This document shows, in pieces, positions 30,909-39,090 of a DNA stretch of 64,000 bases. Every line of letters begins with the position of its first letter. The stretch's first letter is position 1. Source of the DNA: Mycobacteriales bacterium. GTDB taxonomy: Bacteria; Actinomycetota; Actinomycetes; JAFAQI01; DASSKL01. The DNA lies in NCBI GenBank assembly GCA_035690485.1, contig DASSKL010000091.1:1-64000 (forward strand). Reading direction: 5' to 3'. The position numbers and the translations under genes were made by a program. The notes beneath the pieces were generated by a model. The model saw only the letters and a program-made list of their open reading frames with translations. It made no database searches and was not told the DNA's origin.

Positions 30909-31864
30909 CCGCCGCCTCCCGCCCGTTCCGTTCCCGCCGCTCGTGCCTCGCCGTGCCCGGCAGCAGCGTCAAGATGCTGGACAAGGCCCAGGGCCTGCCC
31001 GCCGACATGGTGTTCCTCGACCTCGAGGACGCCGTGGCGCCGCTGGCCAAGGAGGAGGCCCGCAAGAACATCGTCGCTGCGCTGAACGACGGTGACTGGG
31101 GCGGCAAGGTCCGCGTCGTACGCGTCAACGACCTGACGACGAAGTGGACCTATCGCGACGTCATCGAGGTCGTCGAGGGGGCCGGCGCCAACCTCGACTG
31201 CCTGATGCTGCCCAAGGTCGCGGACGCCTCGCACGTCGTCTGGCTCGACCTGCTGCTCACGCAGGTCGAGAAAACCATGGGCTTCGAGCGGCGCATCGGC
31301 ATCGAGGCGCAGATCGAGACCGCCGAGGGCTTGGTCAACGTCGACGAGATCGCCCGCGCCTCAGACCGGATCGAGACCGTCATCTTCGGCCCGGCCGACT
31401 TCATGGCGTCGATCAACATGCCGTCGTTGGTCGTCGGCGGGCTCAACCCCGACTACCCGGCCGACCCCTACCACTACATCCTCATGCGGATCCTCATGGC
31501 CGCTCGGATGGTCGGCGCGCAGGCGATCGACGGCCCGTTCCTGCAGATCAAGGACGTCGAGGGCTACAAGGAGGTCGCCCGCCGCTCGCAGGCCCTCGGC
31601 TTCGACGGCAAGTGGGTGCTGCACCCGGGGCAGATCGACGCGGCCAACGAGGTCTACTCGCCGAAGCAGGACGACTACGACCACGCCGAGCTGATCCTCG
31701 AGGCCTACGAGTGGTACACCTCGGAGGCCGGCGGCAAGCGCGGCGCCGCGATGCTCGGCGACGAGATGATCGACGAGGCGTCCCGCAAGATGGCGCTCGT
31801 CATCGCGGGCAAGGGCCGGGCCGCCGGCATGGCCCGGACGCAGTCGTTCCAGCCTCCGGAGTAG
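30905..31864 (+). CDS. HpcH/HpaI aldolase / CitE-like acyl-CoA lyase (malyl- or citramalyl-CoA lyase type)
   Basis: The 319-residue TIM-barrel lyase has RRSCLAVPGSSVKML at the start (CoA binding), DMVFLDLEDAV (metal ligand region), VRVNDL, the metal Glu in IGIEAQIETAEGL, and FGPADFMASI. It cleaves C-C bonds of 3-hydroxyacyl-CoAs. The later acyl-CoA dehydrogenase and MaoC genes resemble the mycobacterial set beside Rv2498c, whose product is a beta-hydroxyacyl-CoA lyase in itaconate/leucine breakdown. A malyl-CoA lyase role in C4/C5 dicarboxylate metabolism is equally possible. GTG 30905 overlaps the previous stop (GTGA). Confidence 0.85.
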   Translation: MTAASRPFRSRRSCLAVPGSSVKMLDKAQGLPADMVFLDLEDAVAPLAKEEARKNIVAALNDGDWGGKVRVVRVNDLTTKWTYRDVIEVVEGAGANLDCLMLPKVADASHVVWLDLLLTQVEKTMGFERRIGIEAQIETAEGLVNVDEIARASDRIETVIFGPADFMASINMPSLVVGGLNPDYPADPYHYILMRILMAARMVGAQAIDGPFLQIKDVEGYKEVARRSQALGFDGKWVLHPGQIDAANEVYSPKQDDYDHAELILEAYEWYTSEAGGKRGAAMLGDEMIDEASRKMALVIAGKGRAAGMARTQSFQPPE

Positions 31865-31867
31865 CCC

Positions 31868-32347
31868 GTGACGCTCCCGATCCCCGGTCAGAAGCTCGCC
31901 GAGGACCTGCGTGCCGGCGGCTTCCGCAGGTTCATCCTGCGCGGCAACGTCGTCGACCTCGCGATCGGCATCGTGATCGGCGCGGCGTTCAAGTCGGTCA
32001 TCGACGCGCTGGTCGCCGACTTCATCACGCCGCTGGTCAACATCGCGCTGCCGCACAACACGGCGTTCGCCGACAGGTACGTGACCTTCCTCGGCTCGAA
32101 GTTCGGCTGGGGCAACTTCGTCAACCAGGTGCTGTCGTTCGTCATCCTCGCCGCGGTCGTCTACTACTTCGTCATGGTGCCGGTCAACATCCTGATGGAG
32201 CGGTTCAAGACCGAGCCCGACGTCACGACGCCGACCCGCGACTGCCCCGAGTGCCGCAGCGCGATCCCGGCCGACGCCACCCGCTGCGCCTTCTGCACCG
32301 TTGAGGTGCCGCCCGTCGACGAGCAGGCCACCGCCCGGACGACCTGA
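31868..32347 (+). CDS. mscL: Large-conductance mechanosensitive channel with C-terminal zinc ribbon
   Basis: The 159-residue MscL has the N-terminal helix RRFILRGNVVDLAIGIVIG, TM1 AFKSVIDALVADFITPLV, a periplasmic loop, and TM2 LSFVILAAVVYYFVMVPVN. It opens under membrane tension to release solutes. After the usual end (MERFKTE) an extra zinc ribbon follows: CPEC (about 122-125) and CAFC (about 136-139). The CxxC pairs suggest a metal-dependent cytoplasmic appendage, seen in other actinobacterial MscL proteins as I recall. It lies 3 bp after the lyase gene with GGAG upstream of GTG 31868, in the middle of a CoA-metabolism cluster. Confidence 0.93.
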   Translation: MTLPIPGQKLAEDLRAGGFRRFILRGNVVDLAIGIVIGAAFKSVIDALVADFITPLVNIALPHNTAFADRYVTFLGSKFGWGNFVNQVLSFVILAAVVYYFVMVPVNILMERFKTEPDVTTPTRDCPECRSAIPADATRCAFCTVEVPPVDEQATARTT

Positions 32348-32356
32348 CGCGGCGGG

Positions 32357-32362
32357 GATACT
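32357..32362 (+). promoter_or_regulatory. -10 box, leaderless, acyl-CoA dehydrogenase gene
   Basis: GATACT ends 7 nt before ATG 32370. It fixes the start over an upstream in-frame codon inside the mscL end. Confidence 0.45.
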
Positions 32363-32369
32363 CCTGCGC

Positions 32370-33572
32370 ATGGGACGACTGGCGCAGACCGACGGGCTTT
32401 CCGACGTACAGCAGGAGATCCTGGCGACGGTCCGGGCGTTCGTCGACAAGGAGATCCTGCCTTACGCCACCGACCTCGAGCACAAGGACGAGTTCCCGCA
32501 GGCGATCGTCGACGGGATGGCGGAGATGGGGCTGTTCGGCCTCATGATCCCGGAGGAGTACGGCGGCCTCGGCGAGTCGCTGCTCACCTACGCGCTCGTG
32601 GTCGAGGAGCTTTCCCGCGGCTGGATGAGCGTCAGCGGGATCATCAACACGCACTTCATCATGGCCTACCTGCTGCGCCAGCACGGGACGCAGGAGCAGC
32701 GCGAGCACTACCTGCCGCGGATGGTCACCGGCGAGATCCGTGGGGCGTTCTCGATGAGCGAGCCGGGCTGCGGCTCCGACGTGTCGGCCATCAAGACCCG
32801 CGCGGTGCGCGACGGCGACGACTACGTCGTCAACGGCCAGAAGATGTGGCTGACCAACGGCGCCCGGGCGGCCGTCGTCGCGACGCTGGTCAAGACCGAC
32901 GAGGGCGCGGACTCGGTCTACCGCAACATGACGACGTTCCTCGTCGACAAGACGCCCGGCTTCGGCGACGCCGGCAACGGCGTCACGATCCCGCCGCGGA
33001 TCGAGAAGATGGGCTACAAGGGCGTCGAGACGACCGAAATGGTCTTCGACGGCACCCGGCTGCCGGTGACGTCGGTGCTCGGCGGCGCGGAGGGGCTGGG
33101 TCGCGGTTTCTACCAGATGATGGACGGCATCGAGGTCGGCCGCGTCAACGTCGCGGCGCGCGGCTGCGGGGTGGCGCTGCGGGCGTTCGAGCTCGGCATC
33201 GCCTACGCCCAGCAGCGCGAGACGTTCGGCAAGCCCATCGCCCAGCACCAGGCGATCATGTTCAAGCTCGCCGAGATGGCGACCAAGGTCGAGGCCGCCC
33301 ACCACATGATGGTGCGCGCCGCCCGCAAGAAGGACTCCGGGCAGCGCAACGACCTCGAGGCCGGCATGGCCAAGTACCTCGCCGCCGAGTACTGCAAGGA
33401 GGTCGTCGAGGACTCCCTGCGCATCCACGGCGGCTTCGGCTACACCAAGGAGTACGAGATCGAGCGGCTCTACCGCGAGGCGCCGATGCTGCTGATCGGC
33501 GAGGGCACCGCCGAGATCCAGAAGATGATCGTCGGCCGCCGCCTGCTCGAGGACTACAAGCTGCAGACCTGA
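32370..33572 (+). CDS. Acyl-CoA dehydrogenase
   Basis: The 400-residue FAD enzyme has the usual three domains: a helical start (FVDKEILPYATDLEHKDEF), a beta domain with AFSMSEPGCGSD and WLTNG, and a C-terminal helical domain with RETFGKPIAQHQA, IHGGFGYTKEYEIERLYR and the catalytic Glu in GEGTAEIQK. It introduces a trans-2 double bond into a short- or branched-chain acyl-CoA. Neighbouring MaoC hydratase and CitE-like lyase genes would carry out the next steps, as in leucine/itaconate or C5-dicarboxyl-CoA pathways. The exact acyl group cannot be assigned. Confidence 0.93.
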   Translation: MGRLAQTDGLSDVQQEILATVRAFVDKEILPYATDLEHKDEFPQAIVDGMAEMGLFGLMIPEEYGGLGESLLTYALVVEELSRGWMSVSGIINTHFIMAYLLRQHGTQEQREHYLPRMVTGEIRGAFSMSEPGCGSDVSAIKTRAVRDGDDYVVNGQKMWLTNGARAAVVATLVKTDEGADSVYRNMTTFLVDKTPGFGDAGNGVTIPPRIEKMGYKGVETTEMVFDGTRLPVTSVLGGAEGLGRGFYQMMDGIEVGRVNVAARGCGVALRAFELGIAYAQQRETFGKPIAQHQAIMFKLAEMATKVEAAHHMMVRAARKKDSGQRNDLEAGMAKYLAAEYCKEVVEDSLRIHGGFGYTKEYEIERLYREAPMLLIGEGTAEIQKMIVGRRLLEDYKLQT

Positions 33573-33609
33573 GGTCCTGCGGCGTACGCCGTGCTGAGAG
33601 ACTGCCGGC

Positions 33610-34095
33610 ATGCAGTTCGGCCGCTACTTCGAGGAGTTCGAGGTCGGCGCGACGTACAAGCACTGGCCGGGCAAGACGGTCACCGAGTACGACGACCACC
33701 TCTTCTGCCTCATCACGATGAACCACCACCCGCTGCACCTCGACGCCAACTACGCGGCGACGACGCAGCAGGGCCGCAACGTCGTGGTGGGCAACTACAT
33801 CTACTCGCTGCTGCTCGGCATGTCGGTGCCCGACGTGAGCGGCAAGGCGATCGCCAACCTCGAGGTCGAGTCGCTCAAGCACGTGGCTCCGACGTTCCAC
33901 GGCGACACGATCTACGGCGAGACGACCGTGCTCGACAAGGTGGAGTCGTCGTCCAAGCCCGACCGCGGCATCGTCCACGTCGAGACCCGCGGCCACAACC
34001 AGGACGGCACGCTGGTCTGCGTGTTCCGCCGCAAGGTGATGGTGCCGAAACGGTCCGCGGTGACGGACGAGCAGCCGGGCCGCCCCGCCGTCTGA
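33610..34095 (+). CDS. MaoC-family enoyl-CoA hydratase
   Basis: The 161-residue single hot-dog protein starts MQFGRYFEEFEVGATYKHWP, with the hydratase signature MNHHPLHLDANYA (Asp/His pair), GNYIYSLLLGMSVPDVSG, and VAPTFHGDTIYGETTV. It hydrates an enoyl-CoA made by the preceding dehydrogenase; the CitE-like lyase could then cleave the product. TGA plus GAGACT, an extended -10-like box, ends 6 nt before the ATG, suggesting a separate leaderless transcript. The stop codon lies in a 13-bp tandem repeat. Confidence 0.88.
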   Translation: MQFGRYFEEFEVGATYKHWPGKTVTEYDDHLFCLITMNHHPLHLDANYAATTQQGRNVVVGNYIYSLLLGMSVPDVSGKAIANLEVESLKHVAPTFHGDTIYGETTVLDKVESSSKPDRGIVHVETRGHNQDGTLVCVFRRKVMVPKRSAVTDEQPGRPAV

Positions 34096-34128
34096 CGGGT
34101 CCGTCTGACGGGTCCGCCTGGCGGGTTC
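34090..34128 (+). repeat. Three tandem 13-bp units across the maoC stop codon
   Basis: GTCTGACGGGTCC occurs twice in perfect tandem (34090-34102, 34103-34115), followed by the diverged GCCTGGCGGGTTC (34116-34128). The stop TGA is inside the first unit and duplicated in the second, so the expansion leaves the protein end unchanged. Confidence 0.7.
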
Positions 34129-34203
34129 CGCTGCCGCCGGCTATCCCGGGTATCGGTGGTGGACGCAGGGCAGCAGATTCACCCAGAACGAGGTGGCTGG
34201 GTG

Positions 34204-34596
34204 TCAGAAGACACCCCAGTCGCTCAGCAGTTGGGCTAGCCGCTCGGTCGTCGGGAGCGCGGCCAGCTCATCGCGGGTGACCCAGCGCAGGTCCGCCGCG
34301 TCGTCACCGGCCGCGGCCGAGCCGCCGGTCACCCGGCACACGTAGTCGGTGATGGCGTACGTCGCACCGCCCGGGCCCTCCCGCTCGAGCCGGCCGGCCA
34401 CCGGCCCCACCACGACGTCGAGGCCGGTCTCCTCGCGGATCTCGCGACGCAGCGCGGCCTCGTCGGACTCGCCGGGCTCGAGGCGTCCGCCAGGCACCGT
34501 CCACAGGCCCGCCGACGGCTCGTGCCCGCGCTGGATCAGGAGGATCCGTCCGGAATCGTCCACGATGACCGCCCCGACCGCCCGGACCACCGCCAT
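34204..34596 (-). CDS. NUDIX hydrolase
   Basis: The 130-residue protein has a complete Nudix box: G-x5-E-x7-REUxEExGU, read in GRLEPGESDEAALRREI followed by REETGL. The N-terminal strand is VVRAVGAVIVDDSGRILLIQRG. It hydrolyses a nucleoside-diphosphate-linked substrate; MutT-like cleansing of oxidised nucleotides is possible but the specificity is unknown. TACCCT ends 6 nt before the ATG, so the transcript is leaderless. It is divergent from the DUF6758 gene. Confidence 0.88.
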   Translation of the reverse strand: MAVVRAVGAVIVDDSGRILLIQRGHEPSAGLWTVPGGRLEPGESDEAALRREIREETGLDVVVGPVAGRLEREGPGGATYAITDYVCRVTGGSAAAGDDAADLRWVTRDELAALPTTERLAQLLSDWGVF

Positions 34597-34602
34597 CCCG
34601 GC

Positions 34603-34608
34603 AGGGTA
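34603..34608 (-). promoter_or_regulatory. -10 box, leaderless, NUDIX gene
   Basis: TACCCT on the minus strand ends 6 nt before the ATG (34594-34596). Confidence 0.5.
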
Positions 34609-34644
34609 TTGACCCCGCGCCGGTCGCCGGGTGACCGTGACGGA

Positions 34645-35283
34645 GTGCAACCGGAGCCGACCTGCCCGCGCTGCGGCGGTCCGCTGCGCGCGCCGGGTCT
34701 GTGGTCGAGCGCGTGGGAGTGCGCGACCCACGGTGCGGTGCACCCGTTCCACGTCCTGCCGCACCCGGGCCGGGAGCCGCTCGAGCACGTCGTGGCGCTG
34801 GCGAGGGTGCCGGTGTGGATGCGGTGGCCGATGCCCGCCTCCTGGGTCGTGTCGGGCTTCGGCTACGCCGGCGACGAGCGCACCGGCGCCCGGGCGACGC
34901 TGCTCTCGATGAACGGCGCCGGCCCGCTCGGCGGGCCGTGCGAGATGGTCGTCGTGGCCGAGGAGCCGGGCGTCGGGCTCGGCGCCCGCTACGCCGGGCT
35001 GCCCGGACCCGACCCGGGTGACGGGTTCGACCAGGGCGCGCCGCACGCGAAGGTGGAGACCCATGGCCACCCGACCGCGCTGTGGGCGCTGGACGGGGTG
35101 GACGGCCGCGCGGCGTTCGTCGGCGAGGCGATGGCGCAGTGGTTGTGGGTGGTCGTCTGGCCGGACGCCGCCGGCGTGTTGCTGTACGACGGGCTCGCGC
35201 TGGCCGACCTGCGCGAGCGACCGGTCTGCCCCGACGTCGACTTCGCCCCGCTGTCCGACCGGCTGCGCCCGCCCGCTGTCTGA
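34645..35283 (+). CDS. DUF6758-family protein
   Basis: The 212-residue protein begins MQPEPTCPRCGGPLRAPGLW, a short zinc-ribbon-like CPRC with a possible partner Cys in WECATHG. A conserved actinobacterial domain follows with VPVWMRWPMPASWVVSGFGYAGD, GGPCEMVVVAEEPGVGLGARYAGL, and ETHGHPTALWALD. Older annotations called such proteins phosphotransacetylase without evidence I know of. GTG 34645 gives the conserved start. It is divergent from the NUDIX gene. Function unknown; cytoplasmic. Confidence 0.65.
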   Translation: MQPEPTCPRCGGPLRAPGLWSSAWECATHGAVHPFHVLPHPGREPLEHVVALARVPVWMRWPMPASWVVSGFGYAGDERTGARATLLSMNGAGPLGGPCEMVVVAEEPGVGLGARYAGLPGPDPGDGFDQGAPHAKVETHGHPTALWALDGVDGRAAFVGEAMAQWLWVVVWPDAAGVLLYDGLALADLRERPVCPDVDFAPLSDRLRPPAV

Positions 35284-35336
35284 TCGCGCATCCACAGCGC
35301 GGCGCGTCGGGCTGCCGTTCTGTCGGGGTGGCGAGG

Positions 35337-35342
35337 CACGAT
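35337..35342 (+). promoter_or_regulatory. -10-like box, leaderless, RecB-like nuclease gene
   Basis: CACGAT ends 6 nt before ATG 35349. It keeps the two most important -10 bases (A at position 2, T at position 6). Confidence 0.35.
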
Positions 35343-35348
35343 CGCCGC

Positions 35349-36200
35349 ATGACCACGACCGACGTGCGCGCCGACCCGCTGCCCGGCATGCCGCAGCGGT
35401 TGTTCACGTGCACCCCGAGCCGGCTGCTCACGTGGTTCGACTGTCCGCGTCGCTACCGCATGACCTACCTCGATCGGCCGCGACCCGCCAAGGGGCCGCC
35501 CTGGGCCCACCTCAGCCTCGGCGCCGCCGTGCACGCGGCGATCGCCGCCTGGTGGCACCTGCCGCGGCCGCAGCGCACGGTCGGGTCGGCCGGGCAGCTG
35601 CTCGACCGGGCCTGGTCCGCCGACGGGTTCCGTGACGACGAGCAGGCGGAGCGGTGGCGGCTGCGGGCCCGCGAGATGGTGGCGGCCCACGTGAGCGCCC
35701 TGGACCCGGCCGACGAGCCGGTGGGGGTGGAGCGCACGGTGGCGTTCCGCACGCAGACGCTGGCGGTGTCAGGCCGGCTCGACCGGCTCGACCGCCGCGG
35801 CGAGGAGCTCGTCGTCGTCGACTACAAGACCGGTCGGCGGGTGCCGACGACCGACGAGACCCGCGGCTCGCTGGCGCTCGCCCTCTACGCCCTCGCTGCC
35901 GAGCGGGTGCTCCACCGCCGCTGCCGCCGGGTGGAGCTGCACCACCTGCCCAGCGGCGAGGTGGTCGCTCACGAGCACAGCGACGACGCGCTGCAGCGCC
36001 ACCTGCGACGGGCCGAGGACCTCGCGGCCGACGCGGTGGCCGGGGTCGCGGCGGGCGAGTTCCCCGCCCGGCCCGGTCGCCAGTGCGCGTGGTGCGACTT
36101 CGCCGCGCACTGCCCCGAGGGTCGGGCCGCCGGACCGCCCGCCGATCCCTGGTCCGGGCTCGCCGACGAGTTCGCCGAGCCTGAGGTGCTGCCCGAGTAG
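35349..36200 (+). CDS. RecB-family PD-(D/E)XK exonuclease
   Basis: The 283-residue stand-alone nuclease domain has SRLLTWFDCPRRYRMTYLD (first Cys), LGAAVHAAIAAWW with the conserved His, and the active site GRLDRLD followed by VVVDYKTG (Asp and D-x-K). The C-terminal CAWCDFAAHC completes a four-Cys set like that of AddB/Cas4 iron-sulfur nucleases. It probably acts on DNA ends; no helicase is attached or adjacent. Homologues occur in most actinobacteria as single genes. It runs in the same direction as the aminotransferase but has its own promoter-like box. Confidence 0.9.
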   Translation: MTTTDVRADPLPGMPQRLFTCTPSRLLTWFDCPRRYRMTYLDRPRPAKGPPWAHLSLGAAVHAAIAAWWHLPRPQRTVGSAGQLLDRAWSADGFRDDEQAERWRLRAREMVAAHVSALDPADEPVGVERTVAFRTQTLAVSGRLDRLDRRGEELVVVDYKTGRRVPTTDETRGSLALALYALAAERVLHRRCRRVELHHLPSGEVVAHEHSDDALQRHLRRAEDLAADAVAGVAAGEFPARPGRQCAWCDFAAHCPEGRAAGPPADPWSGLADEFAEPEVLPE

Positions 36201-36254
36201 GCAGTGCGCACTGGCGAGGTCGCCGCGCCGGCACTGCCATGAGAATGTCGACCC

Positions 36255-37442
36255 ATGACTGAGGCGGTGGCATCCGGACGGCTGCGGGTGAGCGCAAAGG
36301 CCGACACGTTCACCGAGTCGGTCATCCGCGAGATGACCCGGCTGTGCAACGAGCACGGCGGGGTCAACCTGGCCCAGGGCTTCCCCGACTTCCCGTGCCC
36401 GCCCGAGCTCAAGGCCGCCGCCAAGGCCGCGATCGACGCCGACGTCAACCAGTACGCCGTTACCTGGGGCGCGCCGGAGTTCCGAGCCGCCATCGCGGAG
36501 AAGGTCGCCCGCACCTATCCCGGCTGGCAGGTCGACCCCGACCGCGACCTGTGCGTCACCTGCGGCTCCACCGAGGCGATGATCGCCACGATGCTCGCCC
36601 TCGTCGACCCCGGCGACGAGGTGGTGCTCTTCGAGCCGCACTACGAGAACTACGGGCCCGACACGATCCTGGCCGGCGCCATCCCGCGCTTCGTCCCGCT
36701 GCACCGGCCCGACTGGAGCATCGACGAGGCCGAACTGCGGGCGGCCTTCAACGATCGCACCAGGGCGGTCATCGTCAACACGCCGCACAACCCGACCGGC
36801 AAGGTCTTCGGTCGCGACGAGCTCGAGCTGATCGCCGACCTCTGCCAGCGGCACGACGCGATCTGCGTCACCGACGAGATCTACGAGCACATCCACTACC
36901 TCGGCCCCGGCGGGCACGTGCCACCCGCGACCGTGCCCGGCCTCGAGGACCGGACGGTCACGATCAACGCATTGTCGAAGACCTACGCCGTCACCGGGTG
37001 GCGGGTCGGCTGGGCGATCGCGGCGCCGGCGCTGACCGGCGCGATCCGCAAGGTCCACGACTTCCTGACAGTCGGCGCCGCCGCCCCCCTTCAGCAGGGC
37101 GGTGTCGCCGCCATGCGGCTGCCCGCGAGCTACTACGACGACCTCGCCGCGGGTTACCGCGAGCGGCGCGACCTGCTCTGCGACGTGCTCGCCGGTGCGG
37201 GCTTCCGCTTCCGGGTGCCCGACGGCGCCTACTACGTGCTGTGCGACGCGGCCGGCGTCGACCCCGGCCGCGACGATGTGGCGCTCGCGCACCGGCTCGT
37301 CCGTGAGATCGGCGTCGCCACCGTGCCGGGCTCGTCGTTCTACGCCGACCCGGCCGAGGGCCGCGACCAGATCCGCTTCGCCTTCCCGAAGCGGCTGGAG
37401 ACCCTGCGCGACGCCGGGGAGCGGCTGCGCCGCCTGGGCTGA
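36255..37442 (+). CDS. PLP-dependent class I/II aminotransferase
   Basis: The 395-residue fold-type I aminotransferase has NLAQGFPDFPCPPELKAA, the PLP phosphate site CGSTEAM, NTPHNPTGK (Asn), the Asp in VTDEIYEHI, the Schiff-base Lys in ALSKTYAVTGWRVGW, and a C-terminal Arg in DQIRFAF for the carboxylate. It is close to kynurenine/methionine-type aminotransferases and to actinobacterial N-succinyldiaminopimelate aminotransferase candidates, so the substrate is open. GAGAAT ends 8 nt before ATG 36255, suggesting a leaderless start. It is convergent with the binding-protein gene. Confidence 0.9.
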   Translation: MTEAVASGRLRVSAKADTFTESVIREMTRLCNEHGGVNLAQGFPDFPCPPELKAAAKAAIDADVNQYAVTWGAPEFRAAIAEKVARTYPGWQVDPDRDLCVTCGSTEAMIATMLALVDPGDEVVLFEPHYENYGPDTILAGAIPRFVPLHRPDWSIDEAELRAAFNDRTRAVIVNTPHNPTGKVFGRDELELIADLCQRHDAICVTDEIYEHIHYLGPGGHVPPATVPGLEDRTVTINALSKTYAVTGWRVGWAIAAPALTGAIRKVHDFLTVGAAAPLQQGGVAAMRLPASYYDDLAAGYRERRDLLCDVLAGAGFRFRVPDGAYYVLCDAAGVDPGRDDVALAHRLVREIGVATVPGSSFYADPAEGRDQIRFAFPKRLETLRDAGERLRRLG

Positions 37443-37452
37443 GAGCGCCGGC

Positions 37453-39087
37453 TCAGGAGACCGACAGGGCGGCGAGGTCGTACTCCTCGCCGTAGGCCGG
37501 GGACAGCCGCGCGTTGCCGACCTTGGCCCCGTGCACGCGGGTGACCTGGCGGTGCAGCAACGGGATCACCGGCACGTCCTGCAGCGCCCGCATGTCGACC
37601 TCGGCCCAGGCCTGCTCGGCGGCGGCGGGCACGGTCAGCTTCTCGGCCGCCTCGATGCGGTGGTCGACGTCGTCGCTGGCGTAGTGCGACACGTTGTGGT
37701 CGCCGCACGTGCACAGCAGTGGGCGCAGCACGTCGGCCGCGGCGGGCCGGTCGGGCACGAGGTGCACCAGCGTCATGCCGACGGGCTGCTGGCCCGGCTT
37801 CGCCAGCTGGACGGTGACCCCGGCCCGCTCCAACGCCGCCATGACCGCACGGCCGCCCGCGGCATCGCCGCTGTCGTCCAGCGTCACGGTGAAGCCGTCG
37901 GGATAACCCGCCCGCGACAGCGCCGCCGTCGCCTTGGCCACGTCACCGTCAGCCGGGGCGTGCCAGAGGTCGAACGACCGGTAGGCCGCCAGCGCCGGCG
38001 ACAGCAGCGTGGTCGCGGGCTCGCCCGCCGCGCGCCCGCCGCGCGCCTCCCGGTAGCCGGCGCGGGAGACCGCGTAGACGAGCGCGGTGCGCACCGCGAC
38101 GTTGTCGAGCGGCGGCACCGTCGTGTTCAGCGCCAGCGCGTCGACGCCGTCCTCGAAGCCGCGGTCGAGCCGGGCCTTGTCGTCGGCCGTCGCGCCGGCG
38201 TCGGCCACGGGCAGCGCGATGCCCAGCGGCACCGCGGTCGCGCCGTCGCCGTCACCGTTGCCGGCGGGCCCGGTCAGGCGGCGTACGACGGAGTCGAGGT
38301 CCTGCCCGAGCGCGACCTCGACCCGGTCCGGCAGCGCGGCGCGGATCGGGTCGCTGGCCGCGTCCCACTGCTGGTTGCGTTCGAGGACCAGCCGCTGCCC
38401 CGGCTGGTAGTCGGCGACCTGGTAGGGGCCCGATGAGACCGGGTGGGTGTCGAGGTCGTCGCCCTCCGGGACGGGCAGGAACGCCGGCAGTGCCACGACG
38501 TCGGGGAAGTCGCCGACCGGCAGGCGCAGGTGGAAGACCACGGTGTCCGGGTCGGGGGTGTCGATCGCGGGGCAGTCGCCGGTCGTCGGCCCGGCGTAGC
38601 CCTTGCCGCAGTCGAGCACGTCGGTCAGGTAGGCCGGGGGAGCGCCGAAGGCCGGGGTGAACGCCCGCTCGACCCCGCGGCGCACGTCGGCCGAGGTGAT
38701 CGCGCTGCCGTCCTGGAAGCGCATGCCGCGCCGGAGGGCGAAGGTCCACGTCTTCGCGTCGTCGCTCGGCCGGCCGGGCGCGGCGGCGAGGTCGGGCACG
38801 GCGTGCCGGTCGCTCGCGGTCGCCGGGAACGCCGTCAGCCCTCGGTAGAGCAGCCTGCCCAGGTCGGCCTCCGCCGGCGTGCGCATCCGCTGCGGGTCGA
38901 GGTGCCGGATCGCGTCGGTCGCCGCCAGCACCTGGAGCGTGCCGCCGCGATCACCGGTGGCCCGGGTCGACGGACCCGGCTGGGTCGAGGCGGACGACGT
39001 GCAGCCGCCGAGCGTCGCGGTGAGCGCGACGACGGTCGCGACGGTCGCCAACGGCCGAGCGATCCGGCGATGACACGGTGCGGGCAC
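37453..39087 (-). CDS. Lipoprotein peptide/nickel-type ABC substrate-binding protein (SBP family 5)
   Basis: The 544-residue protein has a lipoprotein signal and lipobox TLGGC (Cys about 29). Family 5 landmarks are GGTLQVLAATDAIRHLDPQ, YRGLTAF, WTFALRRGMRFQDGSAITSADV and SSGPYQVADYQPGQRLVLERN. Such proteins capture oligopeptides or other solutes outside the membrane. No permease or ATPase gene is beside it. Its GTG start is 3 bp past the stop of the upstream hydrolase gene, so the two are an operon. The C-terminal half has unusual extra Cys (LLCTCGDHN). Confidence 0.88.
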   Translation of the reverse strand: MPAPCHRRIARPLATVATVVALTATLGGCTSSASTQPGPSTRATGDRGGTLQVLAATDAIRHLDPQRMRTPAEADLGRLLYRGLTAFPATASDRHAVPDLAAAPGRPSDDAKTWTFALRRGMRFQDGSAITSADVRRGVERAFTPAFGAPPAYLTDVLDCGKGYAGPTTGDCPAIDTPDPDTVVFHLRLPVGDFPDVVALPAFLPVPEGDDLDTHPVSSGPYQVADYQPGQRLVLERNQQWDAASDPIRAALPDRVEVALGQDLDSVVRRLTGPAGNGDGDGATAVPLGIALPVADAGATADDKARLDRGFEDGVDALALNTTVPPLDNVAVRTALVYAVSRAGYREARGGRAAGEPATTLLSPALAAYRSFDLWHAPADGDVAKATAALSRAGYPDGFTVTLDDSGDAAGGRAVMAALERAGVTVQLAKPGQQPVGMTLVHLVPDRPAAADVLRPLLCTCGDHNVSHYASDDVDHRIEAAEKLTVPAAAEQAWAEVDMRALQDVPVIPLLHRQVTRVHGAKVGNARLSPAYGEEYDLAALSVS

Positions 39088-39090
39088 GGC

